DNA of 64,000 nt. Source: Phycicoccus sp. CSK15P-2 (GTDB taxonomy: Bacteria; Actinomycetota; Actinomycetes; Actinomycetales; Dermatophilaceae). The notes below the pieces were generated by a model. It ran no database searches and was not told where the DNA came from. It was given only the letters and a program-made list of their open reading frames with translations. Numbering within the stretch: the first letter of the stretch is position 1; every line of letters starts with the position of its first letter. Positions 52,742 to 63,141 of the stretch are shown in pieces. A program made the position numbers and the translations under genes. The DNA lies in assembly GCF_016888005.1 (NCBI RefSeq), contig NZ_JAFDVE010000013.1, positions 51,187 through 115,186 of the forward strand, read 5' to 3'.

Positions 52742-54004
52742 TCAGACGCGGACGCGGCGCCGTCCGCTCCCGGCGGCGGCCCGCAGCCCCGACGCCCGGG
52801 GTTCGAGCTCGGCGGCGAGCAACCCCAGGGCGACGGTCAGCGGGCATCTCGGTCGCACCTCGGTGAGGGCCCGTCCGGCGAGCACCGCCTCGTCGCACTC
52901 GTCGGGTGCCCAGGGCAGCATCCGGACGTCCTCGAGCCCGGCGAACCGGCCGAGGACGTCGCGGATCGCGCGCTCCGGCTTGGGCCCGGCCACCCCCGCA
53001 CGCACCTTGTTGACGACGACGAGCGCCGGGGGCGAGGGCAGCACCGAGACCTCCTGGACACCGCGGACGAGGCGCTGGAGCGAGACCGCGTCGGCGGCGC
53101 CGACGACGACGAGGCGGTCGGCGGCCTCGAGCGCCGCGAGGGTCGCGGCGTTGCGTCGGGGCGCGGCGGTGTCGTAGCTGAGCTCCTCGTCGTCCTCGAG
53201 CGCGAACCCGACGTCGACGACGACGTGGTCGGCCACCGAGCGCGCGAGCCGCAGGACGTCCTCGACCGCTCCCGCTCGCAGCTCCGGCCAGCGGTCGGCG
53301 CGCGGCAGCCCGGTGAGGACGCGCAGCCCGGGCATGGCCTCGGGCGCGAGCCGGGCCAGCGCCGGGACGTCGAGGGTGCCCTGCTCCGAGGCACGAGCCG
53401 CGGCGGCGACCCCGGGTGCCTCGTCGACCATCCCCAGCAGCTGGCCCACCGAGGCCCCCCACGTGTCGAGGTCGACGAGCAGGGTGCGGACGCCGGCCCC
53501 TGCGAGCTGCGCGGCGAGGGTCACGGCGACGGTGCTGCGCCCCGGCGCCCCGGTGGGGCCCCACACGACCGTGACCGGCGTCGGGAGCTCGGGCTCGGGT
53601 TCCGGGAGGTCGGGCACCACGTCGGCCGGGGCGGCCGGGGCACCGGAGGTCGTGGCCGTGGCGAGACCGGCGAGCGCGGCACCGACGGTTCGAGGCTCGT
53701 CGTCCGGCCGGAGGATCGTCGCGACCCCGAGCTGGCGGAGCCGCCGCTCGCCGTCCTCGTCCTCCGGGGCGACGACGCCGGCGACCCGGACCCCGTGCCC
53801 GGCGAGGTGGCGCAGTGCGTCGCGGTCGAGCCCCCGCAGGTCGGGTGAGACGACGGCGACGCGTGCGACGCCCGCCGCCCCGGCGGACAGGAGCTCGGCG
53901 AGGTCCGCGCAGCGCCGGACGAGGGTCAGCCCGTCCGCCCGGCCCACCGCGCCGACGACGGCGGTCTCGTGCAGGTGGGTGACCGCGGTGAGGACGGTCG
54001 TCAC
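52742..54004 (-). CDS. CpaE-like MinD/ParA family protein of the Tad pilus
   Basis: A 420-residue protein. Residues 1 to ~120 form a receiver-like domain (VRVAGVVAPEDEDGERRLRQLGV), then the MinD/ParA-like fold at ~143-400: GPTGAPGRST (149-158) replaces the usual KGGxGKST, with Arg156 where Lys should be, LLVDLDTWG (Walker A' region), DHVVVDVGF and LVVVNKVRAG. CpaE directs the Tad machine to the cell pole in Caulobacter. GTG 54004 overlaps the CpaB-like stop by four bases. It lies 21 kb from the remaining Tad genes. Confidence 0.8.
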   Translation of the reverse strand: MTTVLTAVTHLHETAVVGAVGRADGLTLVRRCADLAELLSAGAAGVARVAVVSPDLRGLDRDALRHLAGHGVRVAGVVAPEDEDGERRLRQLGVATILRPDDEPRTVGAALAGLATATTSGAPAAPADVVPDLPEPEPELPTPVTVVWGPTGAPGRSTVAVTLAAQLAGAGVRTLLVDLDTWGASVGQLLGMVDEAPGVAAAARASEQGTLDVPALARLAPEAMPGLRVLTGLPRADRWPELRAGAVEDVLRLARSVADHVVVDVGFALEDDEELSYDTAAPRRNAATLAALEAADRLVVVGAADAVSLQRLVRGVQEVSVLPSPPALVVVNKVRAGVAGPKPERAIRDVLGRFAGLEDVRMLPWAPDECDEAVLAGRALTEVRPRCPLTVALGLLAAELEPRASGLRAAAGSGRRRVRV

Positions 54005-54690
54005 GGGGCCGGCTCCGCGGCGGCCACTGCGCCGGGCACCGGCACGAGGGTGATCCGCGAGCCGAGGTCGACGTCCGCCACGAGGTCGCGGACCTTCTCC
54101 CTCGGCACCATGACCTGGACGGCACGGGTCTGGTCCGCACCGCCGAGCACGGCGTCCTCCGCCGCGACCCGGACGACCGACACCCGTTCCAGGACCCGTT
54201 CGGGTCCGGCCAGGCGGCGTTGGCCCACACCGGGGTCGTCCTCGGCCGGGCGGTTGACGTAGACGTCGACGAGCGTTCCCGCCGACAACGCGCCCGCCGA
54301 CGTGGCGTCGACGAGCAGGGAGAGCTGCTGGACGCCGACGGTCTCCGCCGGGCCGACCCCCGAGACGGGGATCAGCTCACCCGCACGCAGCTCTCGCAGC
54401 GCGAACGTGCCCTCCGCGATCGGGACGTCCGCGCCCAGGTAGGTCGCCGCGCCCTCCCCGAGCTGGACGTGCACGACGGTCACCGCCGCATCGGTCAGCT
54501 GCTGCCCCGGGCTCACCGGCCCCCGGGCGGCGTACACCGGCACGCGGTCGTCCGCGCGGGCGACGACGACGGCGCCCAGCACCGTGGACACGAGGACGAG
54601 AAGGACCCCCACGAGGAGGCGTGAGTCGCGCCAGGACGGCGCTCTCAGCCGGGAGGCCGACGGGGTCGGCAGTTCGCTCATGCCGGACAT
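54001..54690 (-). CDS. CpaB-like SAF-domain protein of the Tad pilus
   Basis: A 229-residue protein with one N-terminal membrane helix (LLVGVLLVLVSTVLGAVVVA), then a SAF domain (RVPVYAARGPVSPGQQLTDAAV; FALRELRAGELI) and a second beta-rich part including TLVDVYVNRP. CpaB/RcpC proteins stabilise the Flp pilus assembly outside the membrane. Starts at 54690 and 54681 are both possible. It forms a two-gene operon with the CpaE-like gene. Confidence 0.82.
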   Translation of the reverse strand: MSGMSELPTPSASRLRAPSWRDSRLLVGVLLVLVSTVLGAVVVARADDRVPVYAARGPVSPGQQLTDAAVTVVHVQLGEGAATYLGADVPIAEGTFALRELRAGELIPVSGVGPAETVGVQQLSLLVDATSAGALSAGTLVDVYVNRPAEDDPGVGQRRLAGPERVLERVSVVRVAAEDAVLGGADQTRAVQVMVPREKVRDLVADVDLGSRITLVPVPGAVAAAEPAP

Positions 54691-54782
54691 CCTCGCCGAC
54701 CGGGCGGACCCGCGCGGTCAGGTCTACACCACCTGTGGACAACTCTCGCGGAGCGGGTCGCGTGGGGTGGCACACTGACCGC

Positions 54783-55016
54783 ATGGCCCGCCGCTTCATC
54801 CCCCTGACCGAGGTCTCGGAGATCCTCGACATCTCGGCGGCCCAGGCCTACGCCCTCGTGCGCAGCGGGGACCTCCCGGCCATCAAGGTCGGCGGCCGGG
54901 GGCAGTGGCGGGTGGAGACGGCCGAGCTCGAGAACTACATCCAGCGCATGTACGCCGAGACTCGTGAGCTGGTCTCGCCCCGGGGCGAGGGTTCCGAGGA
55001 CACGCAGCCGCGCTGA
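54783..55016 (+). CDS. BldC-like small HTH regulator (MerR/excisionase fold)
   Basis: A 77-residue protein with the winged-helix segment FIPLTEVSEILDISAAQAYALVRSGDLPAIKVGGRGQWRVETAELENYI (key parts LTEVSEILDISAAQAY and IKVGGRGQWRV). This matches the BldC/AlpA-type DNA-binding fold used in actinobacterial development. It probably binds direct repeats as a string of monomers, as known for BldC. No SD is present, so it is possibly leaderless. The C-terminal tail EGSEDTQPR is acidic. Confidence 0.85.
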   Translation: MARRFIPLTEVSEILDISAAQAYALVRSGDLPAIKVGGRGQWRVETAELENYIQRMYAETRELVSPRGEGSEDTQPR

Positions 55017-55040
55017 CCCGGCCGGCGAGGGAGCAGGGCC

Positions 55041-55589
55041 TCACCGCCGCGACTCGACCGCCCGCAGCGCCGCCGTCGGCACGGTGAGCATCCGGCGGAC
55101 GTTCTCGGGTCGTCGTGGCTCGCCCTCCGGGTGCTCGGCGAGGACGAGGTGGTCCGCCCCGACGACGTCGATCGTGCCGACGACCGGGGGCCCGCCACTC
55201 AGCTCGACCCACACCGTCGCCCGGTCGCGGGCGAGGGCGCGCAGCGCGTAGCCGAGTCCGAAGCGACGGGCTGTGCGCGCCTTCTCGGACGACGGGGGGA
55301 GCCCGGTGACCGCGGCGACGGCGGCGAGGGGCACGAGCACCTCCCGGTGGCCGGCGCCGAGCAGGAGCCAGCCGTCCCCCACGTCGCGGAGCTCACCCTC
55401 GATGCCGCGCCCACCGGCCAGCACGACGCCCGTCCGGCGACCGAGGCCGGCGGCGAAGCGAGCCGGCAGCTCGACGAGGGCCCGCTCCCGGCGGGTCCGT
55501 TCGGCGACCTCGCTGTCGAGGTCACGCCGCTCCTCGGCCGCCATCTGCCCCTCGAGGTCGGCGAACAGCCCCTCCCACCGCATGTCCAC
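55041..55589 (-). CDS. Conserved actinobacterial hypothetical protein
   Basis: A 182-residue cytoplasmic protein, beginning VDMRWEGLFADLEGQMAAEE, with an Arg/Glu-rich helix and a beta-rich middle (GVVLAGGRGIEGELRDVGDGWLLL; VWVELSGGPPVVGTIDVVGADHLVL). The two similar beta blocks resemble small SH3/Sm-like folds. I recall such proteins upstream of LysM and secA in actinobacteria, sometimes labelled Fis-family, without support here. Starts GTG 55589 or ATG 55583. Confidence 0.65.
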   Translation of the reverse strand: MDMRWEGLFADLEGQMAAEERRDLDSEVAERTRRERALVELPARFAAGLGRRTGVVLAGGRGIEGELRDVGDGWLLLGAGHREVLVPLAAVAAVTGLPPSSEKARTARRFGLGYALRALARDRATVWVELSGGPPVVGTIDVVGADHLVLAEHPEGEPRRPENVRRMLTVPTAALRAVESRR

Positions 55590-55643
55590 ACCCTAAGGGC
55601 GAGGTCTTGCCCTCACGATGCGTTAGCGCCTACTGTCATCCGC

Positions 55644-56399
55644 ATGCAAATGTCAGCAAACAGCATCAAACGATACTCAGTGCGGCCAGTCGGCGCGGCA
55701 GCAGCCATGGTCGTCCCCGCCGTGATCGTCCTGGTGCTGTGGAGGACACTGCGTGAGGTGACGCAGACGGCCCTGACCGGTGCGCCGCTGCAGCCGGCCG
55801 ACGCGCTACTCGGCCTCGCCGCCGGGCTCGGTCTCCTGCTCCTCGGGTGGCTCGTCCTGGGCACGCTCCTCGAGGGCCTGGCCAGAGTGCCGGGACGGGT
55901 CGGTCTGGTCGCCCGCCGCGTCTCGGCCGCGGTGAGCCCGCGGATCGTCCGTCAGGTCGCAGCCGCCGTCATCGGGCTCGGCGTCGGTGCAGGCGCCGGC
56001 GGAGCGCACGCCGCCCCCGCACCGGTCACGGCCGTCGCCCCGCAGGCACCGTCCCCCGCAGGAACCTCGACATCCACCAGCACCCCGCTCCCCGACCCCG
56101 GGTGGGCGGACACCCCCGACCCCGGATGGACACCCGCGCCCCCCACCGTCCGGCCGCAGGCCGACCTCACGGTGCTGGGCTCCCGGGCCCACGGCGCCAC
56201 GACCGACGAGGTCGTCGTCCGGCGCGGCGACTCGTTGTGGGCCATCGCGGCCCGGCACCTGGGCGAGGGCGCCACCGACGCCGAGGTCGCCGAGGCGTGG
56301 CCCCGCTGGCACGCAGCCAACCGGGCCGTCGTCGGCCCCGACCCCGACCTCCTGCGGCCCGGTCAGGTGCTCCGCGTCCCCGAGGCGGCCACCCGATGA
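55644..56399 (+). CDS. LysM domain-containing membrane protein
   Basis: A 251-residue protein with two membrane helices (VGAAAAMVVPAVIVLVLW; ALLGLAAGLGLLLLGWLVLGTLL), a third hydrophobic segment near residue 115, and a Pro/Ser/Thr linker. A C-terminal LysM domain (VVRRGDSLWAIAARHLG...LLRPGQVLRVP) binds peptidoglycan. TACTGT lies exactly 7 nt before the ATG, indicating a leaderless mRNA. The stop overlaps the next gene by four bases. Such proteins lie next to secA in several actinobacteria. Confidence 0.87.
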   Translation: MQMSANSIKRYSVRPVGAAAAMVVPAVIVLVLWRTLREVTQTALTGAPLQPADALLGLAAGLGLLLLGWLVLGTLLEGLARVPGRVGLVARRVSAAVSPRIVRQVAAAVIGLGVGAGAGGAHAAPAPVTAVAPQAPSPAGTSTSTSTPLPDPGWADTPDPGWTPAPPTVRPQADLTVLGSRAHGATTDEVVVRRGDSLWAIAARHLGEGATDAEVAEAWPRWHAANRAVVGPDPDLLRPGQVLRVPEAATR

Positions 56400-56929
56400 C
56401 CGCGGCCGGCCTGCACGTCGGCGCCCACAGCCGCCCGCTCCCCCCGCCGATCCCGCTCGACGAGGCCATCCGCCGGGCCCGCGCCGTGGGTGACGCCCGC
56501 CCCGGCTACGTCCAGGACGCCCTCGCGGTCGACTTCGCCTGCGCATCCGACGAGCAGGTGTTCGGGCCGCAGCGCACCACACGTGCCGACCTGCCCGACC
56601 CAGAGGCCTGGGCGGCACGGATGGCGCACGCGCTGCTCGAGGTGATGAGCGGCGTACGCCCGGCACCACAGGTCCTGCGCTGGACGACGCCCGACGTCTA
56701 CGCCGTCGTGGCCCGGCGAGGCTCGCGCGTCGCCCGGCGCCACACCCAGGGCCGCGGGCCCCGGGCCCGGCACCGGGTGGCCGTCCGGCGGGTCCGGGTC
56801 TGCGAACCCGCCGAGGGGGTGGCCGAGGCCACGGTGGTCCTCCAGCACGGGCCCCGGGTCCGGGCCATGGCCCTGCGCCTCCAGGGCCAGGACGGCAAGT
56901 GGCGGGTCAGCGCCCTCCAGGTGGGCTGA
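56396..56929 (+). CDS. Rv3235-family protein
   Basis: A 177-residue protein, ending QGQDGKWRVSALQVG, that follows the family Rv3235 from the secA region of Mycobacterium tuberculosis (Rv3240c is secA1). It is a small alpha/beta domain with RVRVCEPAEGVAEATVVLQHG and a Pro-rich N terminus (PLPPPIPLDE). A GluLys-rich SecA accessory role is only a guess from synteny. It overlaps the LysM gene by four bases and converges on secA with a 12-bp gap. Confidence 0.78.
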   Translation: MTAAGLHVGAHSRPLPPPIPLDEAIRRARAVGDARPGYVQDALAVDFACASDEQVFGPQRTTRADLPDPEAWAARMAHALLEVMSGVRPAPQVLRWTTPDVYAVVARRGSRVARRHTQGRGPRARHRVAVRRVRVCEPAEGVAEATVVLQHGPRVRAMALRLQGQDGKWRVSALQVG

Positions 56930-56941
56930 CGAGCCGGGCCT

Positions 56942-59815
56942 TCAGCGGCGCCCGTGGCACATCTTGAACTTCTTGCCCGACCCGCACGGACAGGGCGCGT
57001 TGCGCGGCGTCGACGTCAGCTGCTCCTCGCTGAGGCCTGCAGCACCGTCCACCCCCTGTTCGTCACGCTCCTGGACCTCGCCGGTCTCGGTCGGCGCGGA
57101 GTAGTGCAGCGCGCTCCGGCGCGGCCGGCCGACACCGACTCCGGACACCTCGACACGAGGCGCGTCCTCGGCTGCGGGCTCGTCGTCCGCGGTGCGGGTC
57201 GCGACCGCCCCGCCACCGTCGTCCTCGCCGCCCGCCGCGGAGGACATCGACCCGAGCAGCTGCGAGACGTGCACCGGCTCGACCTCCGGCGTCTCCTGCG
57301 GCTCGTCGACCTTCACCTCGACGTGGAAGAGCAGACCCACCGACTCCTCCTTGACGGCCTCGTTCATGGCCTGCCACAGCTGGAAGCCCTCACGCTGGTA
57401 CTCGACGAGCGGGTCTCGCTGCGCCATCGCCCGCAGGCCGATGCCCTCCTGGAGGTAGTCCATCTCGTAGAGGTGCTCGCGCCACTTGCGGTCCAGGACC
57501 GAGAGCATGACCCGCCGCTCGACCTCGCGCATGACCTCCGAGCCGAGCGCCTGCTCACGCTCGTCGTAGGCGTGGTGGGCGTCGGAGAGGAGCTCCTCCT
57601 TGAGGGTCTCGGCCGTCAGCGCGTTCCGGCCGCCGGCAGCGTCCTCGACCTGCTCGGGCGTCAGGGACACCGGGTAGAGCGCACGCAGCGCGCCCCAGAG
57701 CCGCTCGAGGTTCCAGTCCTCGGGGAACCCCTCGGCGGTCTCGGAGTCGATGTATCCCTCGACGACGTCGTTGACGAAGAACCGCAGCTGCTCGTGCAGG
57801 TCCTCCCCCTCGAGCACGCGACGGCGCTCGGCGTAGATGACGGTGCGCTGCCGGTTGAGGACGTCGTCGTACTTGAGGACGTTCTTGCGGATCTCGAAGT
57901 TCTGCGCCTCGACCTGGGTCTGCGCCGACTGGATCGAGCGCGTCACCATCTTGGACTCGAGCGGCTGGTCCTCCTCCATCTTCGCCGTGGTCATGACCCG
58001 GTCGACCAGCCCGGCGTTGAAGAGCCGCATCAGGTGGTCCTGCAGCGAGAGGTAGAAGCGCGACTCCCCCGGGTCGCCCTGACGCCCGGACCGGCCGCGC
58101 AGCTGGTTGTCGATGCGCCGCGACTCGTGCCGCTCGGTACCGAGGACGTAGAGACCACCCAGCCCGGTGACCTCCTCGTGCTCGGCCTCGACCTGCGTCT
58201 CGGCCGCCGCGAGCGCCTCGTCCCACGCGGCCTCGTACTCCTCGGGAGTCTCGTGCGGGTCGAGCCCGCGCTCCTTGAGCGCCGCGACGGCCCGGAACTC
58301 GGGGTTGCCGCCGAGCATGATGTCCGTCCCGCGACCGGCCATGTTCGTCGCGACCGTCACCGCACCCTTGCGGCCGGCGTCGGCGACGATCGCGGCCTCC
58401 CGCTCGTGGTGCTTGGCGTTGAGCACCTCGTGGCGGACCCCGCGGCGACGCAGCTGCTCGGACAGGTACTCGGACTTCTCGACCGAGACCGTGCCGACGA
58501 GGACCGGCTGGCCCTTCTCGTGCCGCTCCGCGATGTCGTCGACGACGGCGGCGTACTTGCCCTCCTCGGTGCGGTAGACGAGGTCGGAGACGTCCTCGCG
58601 GACCATCGGGCGGTTCGTCGGGATCGACACGACGCCCAGCTTGTAGATGGAGTTGAGCTCGGCGGCCTCGGTCTGGGCCGTACCCGTCATCCCGGAGAGC
58701 TTGTCGTACATCCGGAAGTAGTTCTGGAGGGTGATCGTCGCGAGCGTCTGGTTCTCGTTCTTGATGTCCACCCCCTCTTTGGCCTCGATGGCCTGGTGCA
58801 TCCCCTCGTTGTAACGACGCCCGGCGAGCATCCGGCCGGTGTGCTCGTCGACGATGAGGACCTCGCCGTTCATCACGACGTAGTCCTTGTCGCGGGTGAA
58901 GAGCTCCTTGGCCTTGATGGCGTTGTTGAGGTAGCCGATGAGCGGGGTGTTCGCCGACTCGTAGAGGTTCTCGATGCCGAGGTGGTCCTCGACCTTGTCG
59001 ATGCCACGCTCGAGGACACCGACGGTCTTCTTCTTCTCGTCGACCTCGTAGTCGCCGCGGCCGGACTCGAGCTCACCGCGCTCGAGCCGCCGGGCGATCT
59101 TCGCGAACTCCGAGTACCACTTCGTCGGGGCGTCGGCCGGTCCCGAGATGATGAGCGGCGTGCGGGCCTCGTCGATGAGGATGGAGTCGACCTCGTCGAC
59201 GATGCAGAAGTTGTGGCCGCGCTGCACGAGCTCGTCGGTGGACCACGCCATGTTGTCGCGCAGGTAGTCGAACCCGAACTCGTTGTTCGTGCCGTAGGTG
59301 ATGTCCTTGCCGTATTCGACGCGTCGCTGCTCCGGCGTCATCGAGGACAGGATGCAGCCGGTCTCGAGTCCGAGGAAGCGGTGCACGCGGCCCATGAGCT
59401 CGGACTGGTACTCGGCGAGGTAGTCGTTGACGGTGATGACGTGCACGCCCTTGCCGGTGAGCGCGTTGAGGTAGCTGGGCAGCGTGGCGACGAGGGTCTT
59501 GCCCTCACCGGTCTTCATCTCGGCGACGTTCCCGAGGTGCAGCGCCGCGCCCCCCATGAGCTGGACGTCGAAGTGCCGCTTGCCGATGGTGCGGGTGCTC
59601 GCCTCCCGGACGGCCGCGAAGGCCTCGGGCAGGAGGTCGTCCAGGGACTCGCCGTCGGCCAGTCGCGCCTTGAACTTGTCGGTCTCCTCGCGCAGCTCGG
59701 CGTCCGAGAGCGACGAGAAGTCCTCCTCGATGGCGTTCACCTGCGCGGCGATGCCGTCGAGCCTCTTGAGGACGCGCCCTTCACCGGCACGCAGCAGCTT
59801 CTCGACGATCTTCAC
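56942..59815 (-). CDS. secA: Preprotein translocase ATPase SecA
   Basis: A 957-residue motor that drives unfolded preproteins through SecYEG. The N-terminal [16 protein letters not shown] holds Walker A, and [42 protein letters not shown] and [25 protein letters not shown] are conserved (quoted in short parts: [28 protein letters not shown]). A Pro/Glu/Asp-rich region ~855-925 precedes the SEC-C zinc tail [19 protein letters not shown]. It is the housekeeping SecA1 type. ATG 59815. Confidence 0.98.
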   Translation of the reverse strand: MKIVEKLLRAGEGRVLKRLDGIAAQVNAIEEDFSSLSDAELREETDKFKARLADGESLDDLLPEAFAAVREASTRTIGKRHFDVQLMGGAALHLGNVAEMKTGEGKTLVATLPSYLNALTGKGVHVITVNDYLAEYQSELMGRVHRFLGLETGCILSSMTPEQRRVEYGKDITYGTNNEFGFDYLRDNMAWSTDELVQRGHNFCIVDEVDSILIDEARTPLIISGPADAPTKWYSEFAKIARRLERGELESGRGDYEVDEKKKTVGVLERGIDKVEDHLGIENLYESANTPLIGYLNNAIKAKELFTRDKDYVVMNGEVLIVDEHTGRMLAGRRYNEGMHQAIEAKEGVDIKNENQTLATITLQNYFRMYDKLSGMTGTAQTEAAELNSIYKLGVVSIPTNRPMVREDVSDLVYRTEEGKYAAVVDDIAERHEKGQPVLVGTVSVEKSEYLSEQLRRRGVRHEVLNAKHHEREAAIVADAGRKGAVTVATNMAGRGTDIMLGGNPEFRAVAALKERGLDPHETPEEYEAAWDEALAAAETQVEAEHEEVTGLGGLYVLGTERHESRRIDNQLRGRSGRQGDPGESRFYLSLQDHLMRLFNAGLVDRVMTTAKMEEDQPLESKMVTRSIQSAQTQVEAQNFEIRKNVLKYDDVLNRQRTVIYAERRRVLEGEDLHEQLRFFVNDVVEGYIDSETAEGFPEDWNLERLWGALRALYPVSLTPEQVEDAAGGRNALTAETLKEELLSDAHHAYDEREQALGSEVMREVERRVMLSVLDRKWREHLYEMDYLQEGIGLRAMAQRDPLVEYQREGFQLWQAMNEAVKEESVGLLFHVEVKVDEPQETPEVEPVHVSQLLGSMSSAAGGEDDGGGAVATRTADDEPAAEDAPRVEVSGVGVGRPRRSALHYSAPTETGEVQERDEQGVDGAAGLSEEQLTSTPRNAPCPCGSGKKFKMCHGRR

Positions 59816-59985
59816 GAGTGGGTCTCCTTGGCAGACGTACGAGCTGACGGGCGCTCCCGGCCCGGACCTGCCCAGGGTAGTCGAGCCCCCTCGGCACGGC
59901 CGCCGGGCACCGCGCGCCGAGGGTGCAACGGACCGTGGCGGCCCCTGAGTTCCCCTTCCCCGCGCGCCGGTGGTTGGCTGGGCCC

Positions 59986-61125
59986 ATGTCCGAGGCGACC
60001 TTCCCCGGCTGCGTGCCGGTGCTCACCGACGACCACGTCGTCCTCCGGGCCCACCGAGCCGAGGACCTCGCCCGTATCGTCGAGCAGTGCCGGGACCCGG
60101 AGTCCCAGCGCTGGACCACCGTGCCGCGGCCGTACGGGGTGGAGGACGGCCGCAGCTTCCTCGCCTTCGTCGAGGGCGCGTGGAACGACCCCGACGGGCC
60201 GCGGTACTGGGCCGTCACGGACGCCGCCGACCCCGAGCAGCGCTACCTCGGCACCGTCGACCTCCGCCCGGGACCCGGAGGGGACGCTGCCGAGACGGGG
60301 TACGGGCTGCACCCGGAGGGCCGGGGCAACGGCTTGATGGCCGCCTCCCTCCGGCTCACCGCCCGCTGGTGGTTCGAGCGGAGCGGCAGCCGGGTGCACT
60401 GGCGCGCGATGCGCGGCAACTTCGACTCCTGGCGGGTCGCCTGGGCCTGCGGCTTCCGTCACCACGGCACCCAGCCGGGGGTGCTGGAGGACGCCGACGG
60501 CGGCCCGGCGAAGGACGCCTGGTTGGCGAGCCTCGGCCCGCACGACGCGATGGAGCCGCAGGCCCCGTGGTGCGAGGCGCCGGTGCTCGAGGTCCCCGGC
60601 GAACCACGCCTGAGGCTTCGGCCCTGGCGGGACGAGGACGTCGACGCCCTCGAGCCACGGGACCAGCCGGACCATCACATGCCGGCCCGAGGCGTCCTGG
60701 ACGCGGACACGTTCCCCGACTGGCTGATGACCCGGCGCGAGAAGATGTCGCTCGGCACCGCCCTCAGCTGGTGCATCGCCGACGCCGACACGGACCGCAC
60801 GCTCGGTGAGGTGCTCCTCTTCGTCCAGGAGGGAACGCTCGACGACGACACCGCCGAGCTCGGCTACCAGGTGCTCCCCAGTGCCCGACGCCGCGGGGTC
60901 GCGACCGCAGCGGCCCGGGCCGCCGTCGAGCACGCCTTCGGTCCGCGCGCCGACGGGGGGCTGGGCCTGCGTCGCCTCGTCGCCCAGACCGCCGAGGACA
61001 ACCGGCCCAGCAACCGGGTGCTCGACGCCCTCCGCTTCGACATCTGGGGCCGCGAGAGCGCGGCCGACGTCCTCCCCGACGGTCGCACCGTCGAGTCCCT
61101 GCACTGGGAGCTCCTCCGGCACTGA
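59986..61125 (+). CDS. Double GNAT-domain acetyltransferase
   Basis: A 379-residue protein with two tandem acetyltransferase folds: residues ~15-175 ([42 protein letters not shown]) and ~200-375 ([46 protein letters not shown]). Both match the RimJ/RimL-type acetyl-CoA site. It resembles tandem GNAT proteins of actinobacteria whose substrate is unknown. It is divergent from secA and convergent with the YcaQ-like gene. Confidence 0.88.
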   Translation: MSEATFPGCVPVLTDDHVVLRAHRAEDLARIVEQCRDPESQRWTTVPRPYGVEDGRSFLAFVEGAWNDPDGPRYWAVTDAADPEQRYLGTVDLRPGPGGDAAETGYGLHPEGRGNGLMAASLRLTARWWFERSGSRVHWRAMRGNFDSWRVAWACGFRHHGTQPGVLEDADGGPAKDAWLASLGPHDAMEPQAPWCEAPVLEVPGEPRLRLRPWRDEDVDALEPRDQPDHHMPARGVLDADTFPDWLMTRREKMSLGTALSWCIADADTDRTLGEVLLFVQEGTLDDDTAELGYQVLPSARRRGVATAAARAAVEHAFGPRADGGLGLRRLVAQTAEDNRPSNRVLDALRFDIWGRESAADVLPDGRTVESLHWELLRH

Positions 61126-61184
61126 CACGTCCACCGACGGGTCGGAGCCGGGGCGACATGCTCGTGCAGGGCCGAGCCGCGCCC

Positions 61185-62381
61185 TCAGGCGCGCACGCCG
61201 CGCAGGCCCAGCCATCCCCCGAGCAGCGCGAGCTCGGCGTCGAGCGCGGCCCGGTCCTCGGCATCTCCTCGGCCGTTCTCCCAGGTACACCGCCGGACCC
61301 TGAGGACACCGGCGTCGCGGTCGCTCTTGAGGTCGACCCGGGCGACGAGCTCGTCGCCGAGGAGGAACGGGAGGACGTAGTACCCGTGCACGCGCAGGTG
61401 CTCGGGGACGTAGATCTCGAGCCGGAAGTCGAACCCGAAGATCGCCCGGACGCGGTCGCGCTGCCACACGAGCGAGTCGAAGGGCGACAGCAGCGCCCGG
61501 GCGTCGACGCGGCGAGGACGGCGCGCGTCGCGGTGCAGGTAGACCGGGCGGTGCCACCCCTCGACGGTCGCCGGGACGAGGGTGCCGTCGGCGACGAGCG
61601 CGGCGACCGCCGGCCGTGCCTGCTCCGGCTTCAGGCGGAAGTAGTCACGCAGGCACTGCTCGCTGCCCACCCCGTGCGCCCGTGCCGCGATCTCCACGAG
61701 CCCGCGGAAGGCCGTCTCGTCGTCCGGTCGGGCCCCGGGGTCCAGGGCCGCCGCCCGCACAGCCGGTGGCAGGACGCGGGACGGGTGGGCGTAGCGGCGT
61801 TCGAACTGGGCGGTGCGACCCGCGCTGGAGATCTCACCCGACCAGAAGAGGTGCTCGAGCGCGTTCTTCACGAGAGACCAGTTCCACCCCCAGTCCACCC
61901 GGTCCCGCGGGAGGTCGTGGGCGAGCGCGGCCTCGACCTCGCGGCTCGTCATCGGGCCGCGGGCGGTCACCTCGGCGAGGACGGCCGCGACGAGCCCGGG
62001 GTGGTCGCGGGCGACGCGCTGCATCCCGCCCCAGGAGTCGGACCGGGCCCGGCGCATCCGGAAGTCGAGCAGCGGCCAGGTGCTGGGCGGGACGAGCGAG
62101 GCCTCGTGCGCCCAGTACTCGACCACCCGACGCGGAGCGCGGTCCCGAGCACGGTCGAGGAGGTCACGGTCGTAGTCCCCGAGCCGGGAGAAGAAGGGCA
62201 GGTAGTGGCTGCGGACGACCACGTTGACGCTGTCGATCTGCACGACGCCGACGGTGTCCAGCACCCGCTGGACGTCGCGGGTGCCGGGTGACCCGGGACG
62301 GGGCCGCGCGAAGCCTTGTGCTGCGAGGGCGATGCGTCGTGCCGCGGGGCGGGAGAGCCGGACCGGGGGCGGATCACCCAT
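61185..62381 (-). CDS. YcaQ/AlkX-type winged-helix DNA glycosylase family protein
   Basis: A 398-residue protein of the HTH_42/YcaQ family. [25 protein letters not shown] contains the Q-x-D element (Gln48, Asp50) that is catalytic in YcaQ and AlkX, glycosylases that open DNA interstrand crosslinks. Winged-helix domains follow ([31 protein letters not shown]) and a conserved C-terminal [30 protein letters not shown] (core [15 protein letters not shown]). The start overlaps the upstream response-regulator stop by 8 bp. Confidence 0.88.
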   Translation of the reverse strand: MGDPPPVRLSRPAARRIALAAQGFARPRPGSPGTRDVQRVLDTVGVVQIDSVNVVVRSHYLPFFSRLGDYDRDLLDRARDRAPRRVVEYWAHEASLVPPSTWPLLDFRMRRARSDSWGGMQRVARDHPGLVAAVLAEVTARGPMTSREVEAALAHDLPRDRVDWGWNWSLVKNALEHLFWSGEISSAGRTAQFERRYAHPSRVLPPAVRAAALDPGARPDDETAFRGLVEIAARAHGVGSEQCLRDYFRLKPEQARPAVAALVADGTLVPATVEGWHRPVYLHRDARRPRRVDARALLSPFDSLVWQRDRVRAIFGFDFRLEIYVPEHLRVHGYYVLPFLLGDELVARVDLKSDRDAGVLRVRRCTWENGRGDAEDRAALDAELALLGGWLGLRGVRA

Positions 62382-63138
62382 CCGGGGGCGTGAGGCGCTG
62401 CTGGTGCGCGTACACCGCGTCCTCGACGCGCGAGTGCAGGTGCAGCTTCTCGAGGATGCTCCGCACGTGGTTCTTCACGGTGTTCTCGGCGGTGCCCAGG
62501 GACTCGGCGATCTCGCGGTTGGACTGCCCGCGGGCGACCAGCCGGAGGACCTCGACCTCCTGCTCGGTGAGCCGCGAGTCCGGCGAGACGGCGTCCGCGG
62601 GGGTGTCCTGGCTGAGCCGGGTGAACTCCTGGAGGAGGGTCGAGGCCATACCCGCCGAGATGATCGCCTGGCCGTCGTACACCCTGCGGATGGCGTCGGC
62701 GACGTCCTCGCCCGGTGAGTCCTTGAGCAGGTACCCGCAGGCCCCGGCCTTGACCGCCTCGAAGAGGTCGGTCTCGTCGTCGCTCATCGTCAGCATGAGG
62801 ATGCGGGTGTCCGGGTCGGCGGTGTGGAGACGGCGCGCCGCCTCGATCCCGCCGACCCCGGGCATCCGCACGTCCATGAGGACGACGTCGGGCTGCAGGC
62901 GGTGACAGACCTCGACCGCCTCGTCGCCGTTGCTCGCCTGGCCGACGACGCGTGCGACGCCGTCGAGCTCGACGACGACCGCCATGCCTCGCCGGTACAT
63001 CGCGTGGTCGTCCGCGATGACGACCCGGATGGCCTCCCCGGGGCGCGCGCCGTTCCCCCGGCCGGCGCCTGCACTGGCCAGATCCACGGCGTCATCGTCC
63101 CAGGTCGAGGAGCTCACTCGCGCCAACCGCCCCGGCAC
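62374..63138 (-). CDS. NarL/LuxR-type response regulator
   Basis: A 254-residue protein. The receiver domain ([15 protein letters not shown]) has phosphoacceptor Asp89 in VLMDVRMP and Lys140 in YLLKD. The C-terminal LuxR HTH reads [43 protein letters not shown] (core [19 protein letters not shown]). GTG 63138 lies 4 bp after the hpf stop, implying coupling; GTG 63087 is an alternative giving a shorter N terminus. It has no kinase partner in the window. Its target genes are unknown. Confidence 0.92.
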   Translation of the reverse strand: MPGRLARVSSSTWDDDAVDLASAGAGRGNGARPGEAIRVVIADDHAMYRRGMAVVVELDGVARVVGQASNGDEAVEVCHRLQPDVVLMDVRMPGVGGIEAARRLHTADPDTRILMLTMSDDETDLFEAVKAGACGYLLKDSPGEDVADAIRRVYDGQAIISAGMASTLLQEFTRLSQDTPADAVSPDSRLTEQEVEVLRLVARGQSNREIAESLGTAENTVKNHVRSILEKLHLHSRVEDAVYAHQQRLTPPDG

Positions 63139-63141
63139 GTC

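Noticed and set aside
56954..60337. 1127-codon plus-strand frame
   Set aside because: Antisense to secA, which is fully supported on the minus strand.
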